Below are positions 22,090 to 33,670 of a stretch of 64,000 bases of DNA, in pieces. Source of the DNA: Ophiura sarsii (Eukaryota; Echinodermata; Ophiuroidea; Amphilepidida; Ophiuridae); the NCBI GenBank assembly GCA_035610835.1, contig CM069447.1, positions 41,033,437 to 41,097,436 on the forward strand, given 5' to 3'. The notes beneath the pieces are model-generated. The model saw only the letters and a list, made by a program, of their open reading frames with translations. It was not told the origin of the DNA and did no database searches. The stretch's first letter is position 1, and every line of letters begins with the position of its first letter. The translations under genes were made by a program, and so were the position numbers.

Positions 22090-22565
22090 TTTGATTATAC
22101 ATTGTAATCCATAATAATGATAGATCAAGTATGTGAACAGTTTAATAAGATAAATAGAAATTATGTTATATGCTATTTTAAAATATTGACTATAATTATA
22201 ATGTACAATGTAACAGTGAAGACCGAGGGTAATGATAAGTGATGATAAATGAATACAAAATATTAAAACAAACTATAAATAAATAAAACTTCCCCGCCCC
22301 CTTGAAATTGAATAAACAATAAATATTTATATTTTAAATGCAAAAATAGGAAAAGAGAGGAGGGAACAAAAGATTAGAAAAACAGACAAAATATGCAGCG
22401 TGTCCCCCCAAAAAAACTAGGTCAAAAAGCTGTAGAGCGTGTAACTTACACAATATGAAACATAGCTGCTTCAAATTTAAAGATACAAAAGTAAATATAC
22501 ATGAATTTAATTGGTAAAATCGTGAGGCCAATCGAATGACAGCATTCTGAAATACAAGGTTTTCA
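22090..22565. other. No supported feature
   Basis: AT-rich interval without recognisable exon, RNA or repeat. Confidence 0.4.
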
Positions 22566-22572
22566 ATAGAGC

Positions 22573-22920
22573 GTGGTCAGATCCAGAGATTGCTTCAATG
22601 TAATCCCAGCATGCAGTAAAAACGCACTGTGCAATGGAATAATAGAGCCAACTCAATCCTTGTTTTGCATTGAAACGTACAGAAAATAAATGTTTCATTA
22701 GAGGAACTAGTCAGTGAGACTTTTCAAATTTGTATCAATATATGAATTACATGATACCAACAAATGTGAAAAGTCTCGCTGATTAGTTCCTCTAATGAAC
22801 CATTTTTTTTGCTGTTCATTTCAATGTAAAACCCGGATTGAATTAGCTCCATTGTCCAATTGCACTGTGCGTTTGTAGTGCATGCTGGGATTACATTGAA
22901 GCAACCTCTGGGTCAGATCC
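22573..22920. mobile_element. Fold-back MITE
   Basis: GGTCAGATCCAGAGATTGCT on the left mirrors the AGCAACCTCTGGGTCAGATC region on the right. Further inward TTACATTGAA/TTCAATGTAA, CCCAGCATGCA/TGCATGCTGGG and GAGGAACTA/TAGTTCCTC pair around a centre near 22745. Non-coding. Confidence 0.7.
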
Positions 22921-22924
22921 CGTT

Positions 22925-23885
22925 TTTCCCAATTTAGCAATCCACCACCCACGCGTTGCATCCGTGCATTGTGTACAAGTTTTTCCTGCATGGTGTTTAT
23001 TCTCCAAAATAACTTACGTTTGATAAAAAAGGGGTTAAATTACAGGTATTTTAGATCAATATTCAGCATTAGAAATACCCAATGCAGTAACCTTGTTATT
23101 GAAAATGTACAAAAACAGAGCAACTGTTAGAACGCTCTGATACCTAGTCTACTATAGTATACCTTTTTCCTTTTCTTTGTCACTCTATCAACATGTACCG
23201 ATAGAGGGCTCACTCCCCATGGACCGCTTCCCATCCTCTGATCTCACCCCCGGAAAAAAAGTTATATTTGGTCGGTTCTCGGATGGGAAGTATCAGGGGG
23301 TGTTGTTCGATTGTGTGACAGTGAAATTATACAAGGCCGTACGAGTAGACTATCTGATACCCTGCCTCTAATTCCTTTGATGAGATGAATGACAAGATGG
23401 CTGGTTTCCAATTCCGAAAAAAGAATAGCAGTGTCTCAGAAGGTTATTTATTTATTTTTCTAAAACATTTCATAGGTATTCACCCTTTTTATCCCTCTTA
23501 TGACGTTAGATAAATTTCCTGAGTAAGTCGTTGTTAATAATGAAGTCAAAGGCAAAACTTTGATGAAGTTTGACGATGCGTAAATGCAACGCATGGATGG
23601 TTCATGAGCAAAATCGGCAAAAACGGGTTCTGACCACGCTGTATTCAAAAACTTTGTATTTCAAGAACCTTACATCCGATCTGGTTGTCATAATTTCACC
23701 AATTAATGTCAGATATATTTAACTTCATTTCCCCAAATATGAAGCACCTATGTGTCCTACATTCTGAGTTATAAACTCTCCGGTTTTGGGAACCAGTTTC
23801 TTTTGGACACGCTGTATAGTTTTGTTTATTTCAAACAAGTTTGAAACATATGGGGCCGTCTTCTCGTGCGTATTTAAATGCGGTT
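22925..23885. other. No supported gene
   Basis: A 64-codon plus ORF at 23177-23371 contains LTPGKKVIFGRFSDGKYQGV, which looks protein-like. It has no recognised domain, no partner exon and no repeat elsewhere here, so I do not call it. Confidence 0.35.
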
Positions 23886-23889
23886 TTAA

Positions 23890-23959
<70 letters not shown>
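23890..23959. repeat. poly-G homopolymer
   Basis: About 70 uninterrupted guanines. It creates a spurious polyproline ORF on the minus strand. Its length is assembly-sensitive. Confidence 0.95.
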
Positions 23960-23960
<1 letters not shown>

Positions 23961-24114
23961 GGTGAACCCTCAGCATAGCTTCCGTAAAACTGATGTAACT
24001 CCTTCATTATTCATTTAATCTATATAAAAGTATACATTTTCTTGAAGAAAAGGGTTCAATGAATTCAACCATGAACATAATATCCTCAGTATTAACTTTC
24101 AGTTAATAGTGGAG

Positions 24115-24150
<36 letters not shown>

Positions 24151-25300
24151 AATAATAATAATGATAATAATAATAATAATATTTATTTCTCATATAGCGC
24201 AATTACATCAAAAAGAACTCAAGGCGCTTTACAAAGATATATTAAAAGCGTAAAGCACGGGAGCAAATATAGATATACAATATTAAAACATACTCTACCG
24301 ATAACAACAATATAAAATACTGTATGAATATTGCACAGTTAAGTCTAAATAAGAAGAGCAAGAACAGATAACTGTGAAATTTACATAAGTAAAAATGGGA
24401 ATAGTAAAAAAAGCGTGATGCACAGAATATATATTGCACAATCAGTATTGCATCAATATTAAAGCACGAGAAAATGATGAAATGTGCATTACAATATTCC
24501 GAATTTAATACTACATCATGTACATACAGCAAAATATTAAACACAGGAATCACAGCATAAATTTATATTAAAACACAGGGAAACCAAGTGTGGTCAAGAC
24601 ACAGGATATCATAAAACATTAAAAACGCCTAAAAGTCGACTGTTCACAAAAACATAATAAATGAAATCTAAAAGGTTCCATGATTGTAGGCTTTCTTACA
24701 TAAATGTGTTTTATGCACCCTCTTGAATTGGGTAACAGATGTTGTTGCCCTGATATGATCCGGAAGTTTGTTCCACAAGATGGAAGCGGCGGTGCAAAAA
24801 GCCCTGTCTACTATAAAACATACATGTAGTGTTTCCTTTAGGGGGGAAAAGAAGGTTTTTTGATGATGAACGATGAGAACGACCGGGTCGATATGAGCAG
24901 ATAAGGTATTTAATAATGTATGTTGGGTGCCCTGGGTAACCAATACAATATTTCCAGGACTGGCGTCTTGTGGTCGCGATATTTAGTCCGTGAAACCAAC
25001 GCTGCAACTTGGCAATATCGCACTTCGGAAGGCCGAAAAGTAGGCTATTTCAGCAATCCAATCGCGATGATACAAACGTGTGCACGAGACGCTCAGTTGC
25101 ATTTGGTCAAGATACTTGCATATCCGTCCGATTTTGTAGATGGCAAATGACGCAGATTTGGTGACGATTTTTGAGAATGCTTTTTCAAGTCTGCTATCAA
25201 AGATGACGCCAAGATCACGGGCTGACCAGTTATCGGTTATCAAAAAACTTCCTTGACCCAATGGTATTTGGGGAGCTGCATTGAAAAATGGTGGATGTTA
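24115..25300 (-). mobile_element. CR1/jockey-like LINE, 3' portion
   Basis: The minus strand encodes NWSARDLGVIFDSRL and IYKIGRICKYLDQ (25261-24983), then ILWNKLPDHIRATTSVTQFK before a 3' UTR. The element ends in a TTATTATT tail (24118-24180 on the plus strand) preceded by the GCGCTTTGAGTTC-type terminus. These are the conserved post-palm segments of CR1/jockey RTs. A deletion and frameshifts separate the blocks and the 5' part is missing, so it is inactive. Confidence 0.75.
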
Positions 25301-25304
25301 CAAT

Positions 25305-25440
25305 CTAAGTGCGGATCGGGTTTGTGCTACGGGCTGCACCCTAGTTGATGCGATCTGATTCTGATGATACACCAGCAGCGATATTACAGCGCTTTGTAAC
25401 CTTTGGCATAGGCGCTATATAAATGCCGTGTTATTATTAC
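25305..25440 (+). mobile_element. LINE 3' tail, opposite orientation
   Basis: GGGCTGCACCCTAG leads to GCGCTTTGTAACCTTTGG, then GGCGCTATATAAATGCC and TTATTATTAC. It lies tail-to-head with the minus-strand LINE at 24115-25300. Confidence 0.55.
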
Positions 25441-26410
25441 TAGCGGCGTACCCTCGCTACGCTCGGGTCCCCGCTAGATGGTTCACATTAACTACCTCTG
25501 AAACCACATAAACCCCCTATATACAACACCCCTAAACCAGGTTGATTTATAACCATATCCCTTCTAAAAGCATTATAAACCCCCTATAACCCCCCCCCCC
25601 CCAAGATGGTTCACATTAACTACCTCTGAAACCACATAAACCCCCTACAACACCCCCTAAACCAGGTTGATTTATAACCATATCCCTTCTAAAGGCATTA
25701 TAACCCACCCCCCCCCCCACCCCCCCCCAATCAGAATCAGAATCAGGTCGATTTATAACCATGTCCCTCCTAAACCATTTACCGTGGCTACTTTATTAAC
25801 CCTGTATACCTCTCAAACAGCATCAAGTTAACCCTCGGTACTTTTTAAAAAAAACATACAACCGCCCCCCCCCCCCCCCCCCCCCACTGCGACTACACCA
25901 ACCAGGTGGATTTATAATCATAACCTTCCTAACCACTTCCCCGCGGCTACTTCATCCGCTAGATGGTTATGCCATATTACCTACCTCTGAAACCACATAA
26001 ACCCCCTACAACACCCCTAAACCAGGTTGATTTATAACCATATCCCTCCTAACGGCATTATAAACCCGCAACTCCCCACCCCCAATCAAGTTGATTTATA
26101 ACCATATCCCTCCTAAACATTTACCGTATATAGCTACTTTATTAACCCCTATATAAAACCTCTCAAACCGCATCAAGTTAACCCTCGGTACATTTAAAAC
26201 CACATAAACCCCCTACAATCGCCCCCCCCCCCACCACCACTGCAACTACACAACCAACCATTTCCCAACTCTTAACCCTATCCTAAAACATTTTCCGTGG
26301 TTTTTCCCCCCTCCCATGCACACACCCAAACCAGTTTGATTTATAATCCCTTAGATTCATTAACCCCCGCAAAACGCTAATTGTACCATTATAACCCTAG
26401 GCCTATCCTA
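25440..26410. repeat. C-rich tandem repeat cluster
   Basis: At least five imperfect units built from ATGGTTCACATTAACTACCT, CTGAAACCACATAAACCCCC, CCAGGTTGATTTATAACCAT and TCCCTCCTAA, punctuated by poly-C runs (for example 25864-25886). Unit length varies from about 140 to 300 bp. No coding potential. Confidence 0.75.
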
Positions 26411-26437
26411 AACCATTTCCCATGGTTTTACACCGCC

Positions 26438-26466
26438 CCTCCCCCCCCCCCCCCCCCCCCCCCCCT
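26438..26466. repeat. poly-C rich tract
   Basis: Runs of C with few interruptions; the glycine-rich minus-strand ORFs over it are artefacts. Confidence 0.9.
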
Positions 26467-26559
26467 CGCCCCCGCCCCCCTCCCCCAACATGACAGGCTG
26501 TACACAGGCCTGTAACCATTTCCCGTGTGGCTTCTGCGCCATGTGTAAGGGGTGCGTGT

Positions 26560-27480
26560 GCCGCGGCAGTGAGACCTTGCGCAAACATGCACGCGACGCG
26601 TTACCACGGTGCACGGTAAGATTACGCTGTAGTAGTACGCGCAACGCACAATGTTGTTCAATTCTAGTGGCATTTATGAGCCAAATATGAGAGGTTTTTT
26701 GCTGTTTTTGGAGCCAATTGTTAACCAATTTCAGTGGAATAAACTTTAACACCCTTCCCGTCATTTCCTCTATCTTTCATGCAAATTAGGCGCCACTTTG
26801 ATTAAAAGCAACGGAGAAATAAGGATAACAAATAAACAAATAAACAAACACACAAACACACAAACATACACCGTTTCCAGATTTATAGTAGGATCATATA
26901 TAATGGATAGCTATAATTTCATCTTACCTTTCAAGTAGGATTCCTAGTTCGTTTCATGAGATCAAGTTGTTTCCCAGTTGAATCTTACAAAACGCAACTG
27001 TTCATGAGTTGTAAATAATAAATAACTCCGATGGAATCTTATGAGTTGTAAATAACTCCGATGGAATCTTATAAAACGTGACGCTTGGTGTGGCGCCTGA
27101 AAGTCGGTATGCGCCACACGACGCGGCGCCTGATACGCGGTACACAAACATGCGCCAGATACGCGGTACACAAACATGCACGCAACGCGTTACCACGGTA
27201 TGATTACGCGGTAGTAGGCCTACGCGAAACGCACAATTCTAGTGGCATTTATGAGCCAAATCTGAGAGGTTTTTTGCTGTTTTTGGAGCCAATTGTTAAC
27301 CAATTTCACTGAAATAAACTGTAACACCCTTTCCATTATTTCCTCTATCTTTCATGCAAATTAGGCGCCACTTTGATCACAACTAACGGAGAAATAAGGA
27401 TAACAAACACACACACAAACAAACACACAAACAAACACACACCGTTTCCAGATTTATAGTAAGATTATTATTACCAAAAG
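26560..27480. repeat. Two direct copies of a composite repeat (R3)
   Basis: 26570-26900 and 27165-27470 share CAAACATGCACGC, GCGTTACCACGGT, TTCTAGTGGCATTTATGAGC, AGGTTTTTTGCTGTTTTTGG, CATGCAAATTAGGCGCCACT, an ACAAACACAC run and CCGTTTCCAGATTTATAGTA. They are about 590 bp apart. A 31-bp duplication (TGTAAATAACTCCGATGGAA) lies between them at 27010-27070. The second copy abuts the 3' end of the minus-strand LINE. Confidence 0.7.
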
Positions 27481-28340
27481 GATTAATGACAGAATCACCG
27501 ATTTTCAAGGGTGGAAGTGGCGATGTCTTACAAATTGCGAGCTCATGAGAATTACTTCTGTTTTGGCATCATTTAGGATCAGCTTGCTCCCAACAGCCCA
27601 TGATTTGACATCTTGAACGCATTTTTCCAGCCTACTAAAACCCTGAGACCTATTTGATCGATCAAGAATAATGTACAATTGGGTATCATCCGCGTATATC
27701 ATGTGATTTAATATCCGTGGGAATTAATGATTTCACCCAGGGAAGCCGTATACATGGTGAATATAGCGGGACCAAACACCGAACCTTGTGGAACTCTCTC
27801 TTCAAGCAAACGTTCATCAGACAGCACACCGCCAATATCAATGCACTGAGTGCTATGATATTTATGGTATGCTGACTGCATAGGTGCAAACAAACCAATC
27901 TCTTGCAAATAGGCATTGAGCTTTCGATGGTCTTGAACAAGAACTTAAGATTTGATATTGGTCTGTAATTTTTCAGTTCTTCCGGATCAATACCAGGGTT
28001 TTTTAGCAATGGAATTACCCGCGCAACTTTTAACTCAGGGGAATATGCCCTGTTGTCAGTGATTTGCTGACTACGCGAGTAATACATAGAAGAATGACAT
28101 TCAGAGAGCTCTTGAGCAATGCGGATGGAATCGGATCAAGAGGGCATTATTTCATATAGCTGATGCGAGAATGGTTTTCCGTACTGTATCTTCAGAAACC
28201 ACGTTGAATGTACGAAACTCACTGTCACAGGTATCGCGAATGTCAACGGAGATTTCGGGGTATTTTATGGTATTTTTGATACAAATTAGGCCTAATATTG
28301 TATCGTTGGATGTATAACATATCCAAAATCGATCGATCAA
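27480..28340 (-). pseudogene. CR1-like LINE reverse transcriptase fragment
   Basis: The minus strand reads EFRTFNVVSEDTVRKTI (28220-28170), then SPELKVARVIPLLKNPGID and LKNYRPISNL. After a deletion come VPQGSVFGPAIFTMYTASL, MIYADDTQLYI (YADD at 27696-27685) and LILNDAKTEVILMSS. The order matches the RT fingers and palm of CR1/jockey elements. Frameshifts and the loss of the central palm make it inactive; neither end is complete. Confidence 0.75.
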
Positions 28341-28619
28341 AACATGCGCACAAAGAAACTAGAGCTATTTAGTAAGCTTTTCTTAAGTCATATGTAGAGC
28401 GAATTAGTGTTGTGCTCCGTAAAACTGTTTTCCTTTTCTTTTTCTTTTTTACAACTCGCGTTTTTCGGAATGTGCAAAATGTTTCAAACTATATATAATA
28501 AAAATGTCATTATTAGACTGTTATAACTTAAGCTGTATTGACATGATTTACAGTGTATTTCAACCCTTTCCTGCTTCGTGTGTTTCAAGTGTTTACATCA
28601 CTTTGACATGGTATCGTAT

Positions 28620-28910
28620 TTGATATCACTAGAATTGGTTGAGATCTTTATTGCTCTTCTGATACCCTTTTGCTCTGTATGAAATATTCTCTCTGTTTGA
28701 AATCTTTCTCTCTATTTGAGACCTTCCTTTCTTTGCGAATTGTCCCTCTAGTCATGCTAGTTGAGACATTTCTCTTTGTTGGAAACCTTTTCCCTTCTTT
28801 AGACCTTTCTCTCTTTTAGACATTTGTGACCTATCGAGCCAACAGGTTTGAAGGATTCACTGAGATAATAGTCAATTAAAATGGCAAATTTCATGGATTT
28901 TTTAAAGTGA
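28620..28910. repeat. Dispersed repeat R4, copy 1
   Basis: ATTGCTCTTCTGATACCCTT, serial variants of TGTTTGAAATCTTTCTCTCT and then TACTGAGATAATA-like plus AATTAAAATGGC. The same order recurs at 53465-53745. Copies of R2 follow both, suggesting one long composite repeat. Confidence 0.65.
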
Positions 28911-29014
28911 ATTCCGGAACCTGTACATGGTGTCTGATACCATATTCCCTGCTGCGGTGTTGTGTCAGAACATAAAACCGTTGCAGAAATTGGACCCGAC
29001 CGCTCGGGTTATAT

Positions 29015-29612
29015 CAAGCGTGTGCAACCCGATGCGGCCCGCCGAGCAATCTGCGGCCCGCGAAGCAATCCTAAAATTCCCATTGATGCGGCCCGTTTTA
29101 ACCGGAACTCCCTAGGTTACACTAATGGCGAATTGATTTAGTGGTGTCCTCCCTTATAATTAGTAGGGTGACGCAGTGGTGTAGCCAGAGGGGGCGAGGG
29201 GGGCAATCCCCCCCCCCCCCCAAAAAAAAAAATTGACTGTCGTGTCGGTTGAGATTGGCACTGTCGGTTCATTTGACAAGAGGGATCATGGAATTGTGAT
29301 GGTCAAAAGTGCACAGACCTAATTGTTTGCATGTGTACCCCAAATGGAATTTGTTTTGGTAGAAACTTGTTAAAGCAGAAATGTACCTCAATCATAGCAA
29401 AAATAAGTGTAACATTGAAAATTTTCGCGCGCTATGCGCGCATTCCTTTCATCGGAACAAACTTGTGATTGCGTATTAAAATCCTTGGTTAAAATGGCAA
29501 AGAGAAGCGGGTATCCGGACGTGTTTTGGAATGTTTGACAATCACTGCGGCCCGTGAATGGATCTCAAAATCACAATGAGGCCCGAGTGGTAGAAAAGGT
29601 TGCACATGTTTG
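29015..29612. mobile_element. hAT-like element with 8-bp target duplication
   Basis: Ends CAAGCGTGTGCAACC and GGTTGCACATGTTTG form an imperfect inverted repeat. They are flanked by a perfect 8-bp direct repeat GGTTATAT (29007-29014 and 29613-29620). Sub-terminal GCGGCCCGC and GGCCCGAGTGGTAGAAAAGG are typical of hAT ends. No transposase ORF. A dispersed repeat (29160-29440) lies inside, so it was either captured or inserted later. Confidence 0.8.
29160..29440 (+). repeat. Dispersed repeat R5, copy 1
   Basis: GATTGGCACTGTCGGTTCAT, TCATGGAATT, TGATGGTCAAAAGT, AATGTACCTC and TTTTCGCG are shared with 31555-31760. A related decayed stretch is at 43265-43500. Includes a poly-C/poly-A run. Confidence 0.6.
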
Positions 29613-29624
29613 GGTTATATACAC

Positions 29625-30085
29625 GTTGCGAGTATGTAATGTCCAAAGTCATTTAAGTCAACATTATATTGGATGTTTGTTGCGGTAAATTGCAACGCCC
29701 TTTAAAGTTTGCGGTATTAGGCGCTATGCATTGTGGGACCGTTATCTCTCAATATGGCAGCCCCCATAGCTAGCAGGTTTCGAAATTGTCTCTTACCGAA
29801 GTTTCATAGATTCAGCATTTAACCATGATTTAAAAAAGATTAACCTAAGAGGATCAATGAAGAATGTATAACGGATCAGGTGAAAGTAAGGATAGGATTA
29901 AACTGAATTGTTTCATGGTATATAATAAGTGAACTTTGTGTTTCGTTGGCCTCGCTGTCTCCGTAACAATAAGGCCTAATTGAAGTTGCCCAGGTGACTA
30001 TAAAGAACTTCGTCAAAGTGTCGAGTTTGAGAGCCATAGAATTTATGAGAGATCACTAATAATGAACAAAGCCAATGTATTTTCT
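29625..30085. other. No supported feature
   Basis: No exon, RNA or clear repeat recognised. Confidence 0.4.
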
Positions 30086-30089
30086 CAAC

Positions 30090-31140
30090 GAATTCTCCCT
30101 TTGCTATCAGCGCAAATCGTTTCCGCCGCTCTCGCCTAACCATGCTAACTGACTGAGTGTTCTTTTTAAAGGAAAGAAATGCAAACGTCGGTTTAAGAAA
30201 ACGTTTTTATGTATTGATAATTGTATTAAAAAAGAGTGGGCAAATTCGCGAGTTGCTAAACCAACGTTTACAAAGTCACTGGCCTGAGGGGAAGCAGCAA
30301 AGAAAAAAAAACGCCAAATGGAAGCGTTGAAACGAATCAAATTGACAGTTGACATGCTCGTTGTGCAGTGACAGTTAAAAGTATATCTGCATCTGTCTCT
30401 GGGTTGTGTAAACGTCTGGAAAAACCCAACACGATAACACAGGCTGGTTTTCTCCCTTAGTCAAAATGATCTGGACCCAAATAAATTACACATATTCAAC
30501 AAGGGCGAAGCCCGCGTTTTGAATATGTAATCTATTTCTCCCCAACCCTAGGTATTTTCATTGACAGAAATGAGTATATGGGCAAAGGTACTCTAGATAT
30601 ACTTTGAGACAAGCCGCATGTTTCACCCAAAACAAAGACAGTTAATGTTTACATTATCCCAGACCAGCTCAGACCATGCTCAGACAATGATCTGAATTCA
30701 TGCTTGTCTTAGTTATGCCATGTATTGTGTGTTGTGTGAGCTAACTGTCACTGCAGAACATAACTAGAACTACCATTGTGGGGGTGTCCTTGCTGACAGT
30801 ATGTCACAACACTTTAGTTCAAGAAAGTTCAAATAAGTTTGGCTTGACACATTCGTTACATAATGTGAATTTCAATCTGCCAACTAAACATCAAGCCTGT
30901 GAAATATCTATAGATATGGGTAGGTGGTCTCCACTTGGCGGGACAACTATACAGTAGCTGGGATGATATAAATAAATATATCTAAAATATACAGCCATTA
31001 TCAAAACAATTGCCTTTCGGATTATATGATTCAATGGTTTATGTATGATTACAAAGTTAGATGGAAGGTCCAAGTATATCGATGGTACCATTTTTAGGAA
31101 ATGCACTTCTTGCTTTTGACATACAGCTTTCACAATAAGT
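30090..31140 (+). repeat. Dispersed repeat R2, copy 2
   Basis: 30100-30490 matches 13960-14300 and 54760-55040. Homology to the third copy resumes at 30985-31130 (CAATGGTTTATGT, TATATCGATGGTA, TTCTTGCTT) after about 500 bp of extra sequence, so this copy contains an insertion relative to the one at 54740-55230. Confidence 0.6.
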
Positions 31141-31326
31141 TCCTGACTAAGTCATTTGATGTTAGGATAAAATCAGTAATCGGTATCAAAAAAACTGAGA
31201 TATACATCAAACTCGAGTGGATACTTTTAAAGTTATGACTTATTAAGTAACTATACCAACTGAGCAATGTGTGTGAAATGAAATCACTACTCGCCATTCA
31301 TCCCGATTTTAATAGCACACGTCGAG

Positions 31327-31552
31327 GGTTTAGTGCAACAAAGGGCTATCTGCATATTTGGCCCAAATGAGATTTTGGTATCAAAATGATCCGCACAAGA
31401 TCAGGAACCTAATTATTCACTTAATCAAAAAGGTTTGAATAGCATTTCTTTTAACTTGTCAAAACCCATAGGTGACAATGATGGGTACAAATCTTTAATT
31501 CACTTTTTCTCAAAATGACCGAAATGCAGATAGCCCTTTGTTGCACTAAACC
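31327..31552. mobile_element. 226-bp MITE-like inverted repeat
   Basis: GGTTTAGTGCAACAAAGGGC at the left end is perfectly mirrored by GCCCTTTGTTGCACTAAACC at the right, and pairing continues through TATCTGCAT. It lies directly against a copy of repeat R5. Confidence 0.8.
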
Positions 31553-31554
31553 AG

Positions 31555-31760
31555 TGGCGTCGCCAGAGGTGTGGCGAGGGGAGATTGGCACTGTCGGTTC
31601 ATTTGACCACAGGAATCATGGAATTATGATGGTCAAAAGTACACAGATGAAGAATTTTCGCGAGCTACACGCGCATAATGCGTCCCCAAAATGCAACATT
31701 ATTTGCTACAAGCTTGTTTAGAGCCAAAATGTACCTCGATCGTGCCAAAAATAGGTGTAA
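31555..31760 (+). repeat. Dispersed repeat R5, copy 2
   Basis: Starts GTGGCGTCGCCAGAGG, then follows the 29160-29440 copy with a rearranged GCGCATAATGCG segment. Confidence 0.6.
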
Positions 31761-32269
31761 AGTCGAACAATTTCATATGCAATATATAAGTGTTTATCCT
31801 AATAATTATAGATCTGCGAATTGTGGTCCAAATAATTATTATTCCCCTACAGCTGTACAGTGTTTACGGACACAGTCAGTCATTTGGTGATATTAGGGAA
31901 TTGACCTCAATTTTGTCCATAGTTGAAGTTTTGTGTTTTTGTAATGTGTCCCTATACTGTCATCATTATCTTACCCGGTAATAAATACGCTCATAGCTCA
32001 ATAGTTCCAATTTTAACGTTAAAAAGTTACCTTGAACTTGGGTAAAAAAGAATTTGAACCACCCAAATATAATATAAATTGAAAAAGGTGAGACTAATCA
32101 AATGTGCACAACTTTTGTGCAGCGAATAGATCCAACCTAATAAGCTTACTATATGAACACTCAATACAGTAACGTGCTACGCTCCTTTTTGTGGTCATTT
32201 ACTGAAAACAAAACTGTGCAGTACTCAAAGTCTATTGATATTATAGTTTGGGTTTCCTGTGTACAGATT

Positions 32270-32542
32270 AAAATGATACGGAAACAGATCAAATTGATCC
32301 GGAAACAGATCAAATTGATCCGGAAACAGATCAAAATGATCCGGAAACAGATCAAATTGATCCGGAAACAGATCAAATTGATCCGGAAACAGATCAAAAC
32401 GATCCGGAAACAGATTAAAATGATCCGGAAACAGATCAAATTGATCCGGAAACAGATCAAAACGATCCGGAAACAGATTAAAACGATCCGGAAACATATC
32501 AAATTGATCCGGAAACAGATCAAAATGATAAGGAAATACATT
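32270..32542. repeat. 21-bp minisatellite, 13 units
   Basis: Thirteen units of 21 bp, core GATCCGGAAACAGATC preceded by AAATT, AAAAT or AAAAC. The period is a multiple of three and several frames lack stops, so ORFs run through it on both strands (Ile-Arg-Lys-Gln-Ile-Lys repeats on plus; Leu-Phe-Pro-Asp and Cys-Phe-Arg-Ile repeats on minus). None begins or ends in recognisable protein sequence, so I do not call a gene. Confidence 0.9.
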
Positions 32543-33059
32543 ACGGTTCCGTGCCCTGTATAAAATCCAACTTTCTTGACCACGTCATGATGACATATCC
32601 AGGGTAATAAATCATCCCCTCCTACACCATTTATCTGATTTATTTTACACCAACTGTGTCTTGCCAGCATGCGTGCTACTATTTCCACCGCTATCCTAAG
32701 CATAGCTCAAGGCTCTTTAGTGTTGGTGTAACTAGAATACCTATATATAACAAATTCCAACTTTTAATTTCAATTTTTCATGAAAACTAGTGCTATATCA
32801 TATTTTATAAAAACAAATGTTCAAATTTCGAGAAAAAAAATCACATTATATTATCCAAAGAGCAGATTTTAGTTTTAAAACTAGCCCAAATCTGGCGGAA
32901 AATCACCACGTGTGGAAAGTCATGTGGCAATACTGCAGCTCCTCAGGCTTGTTTCTAGTTCCACCGCTGCCACACTCAAGGTCCCCCAGCATGCGGTCAA
33001 TGGTGTTGGATTTCGGGATTTCGGGGAGTGTCAGAAATGTTTCGTCCGAGTTAAGATTT

Positions 33060-33300
33060 TTGCTTTAAACATCCACAAATCTACTGGGGATAGAGCCTTC
33101 TCAGTAGTGGCTCCACGTATGTAGAATAAATTGCCCTCGTCTATTAGAAATGCCTTTAGTGTTCAATGTTTTAGTCCAAACTCAAAAATTATCTGTTTCC
33201 TTAATTGTTTTCCTTTTTGTCATTGCTGTTGTATTTTTCATGTTTTGCGCTTTCTATCCCTAGGCAAAGGCGCGGTATAAATGTTATTTATTATTATCAT
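33060..33300 (+). mobile_element. LINE 3' end remnant
   Basis: Across frames the plus strand reads TGDRAFSVVAPRM, N-LPSSIRNAFSV and SKIICF, the conserved C-terminal end of CR1/jockey RT proteins. A GGCAAAGGCGCGGTATAAAT terminus and TTATTATTATC tail follow. Upstream sequence to about 32820 may belong to the same element but is too decayed to assign. Confidence 0.65.
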
Positions 33301-33670
33301 TATTATAAATAATCCTTAATTCTCTCGTGTTAATCAGTATTTTTACCATTTTTTAACCAAATGATGCTGGTTATGGTTAGGAGTAAACACTCTCAATTCT
33401 TCATCGTTAACACCCGCACACATTCACTGAACGAGCACGCAACACCCATACGGTACATCTCAGTCGACGGTCCCTCAAAATCCATATTACTCACACAATC
33501 AACATATGGGTGCATACAGAGAACGTACGCAGTTTCTGTTTTGCATTAGGATATTTACTTAAAACAAAATTAAATTGACTAAAACATGCTAAGCAACTGG
33601 TTGTAGCGATTAACATAAAAATCGGAACCAACAACCTTTTATTGCATTTTTAAACAATTACGAGAGTTAA

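Noticed and set aside
23177..23371. 64-codon ORF with LTPGKKVIFGRFSDGKY
   Set aside because: Protein-like, but no recognised domain, no second copy and no clear splice context; could be a lone exon or a decayed repeat.
23725..23976. Polyproline-containing minus-strand ORF
   Set aside because: Caused by the poly-G run at 23890-23959.
26403..26764. Glycine-rich minus-strand ORFs
   Set aside because: Caused by the C-rich tract and the R3 repeat; no conserved domain.
32153..32703. Overlapping ORFs of 136 and 180 codons on opposite strands
   Set aside because: Both are products of the 21-bp minisatellite, whose period keeps frames open. The flanking codons show no domain.
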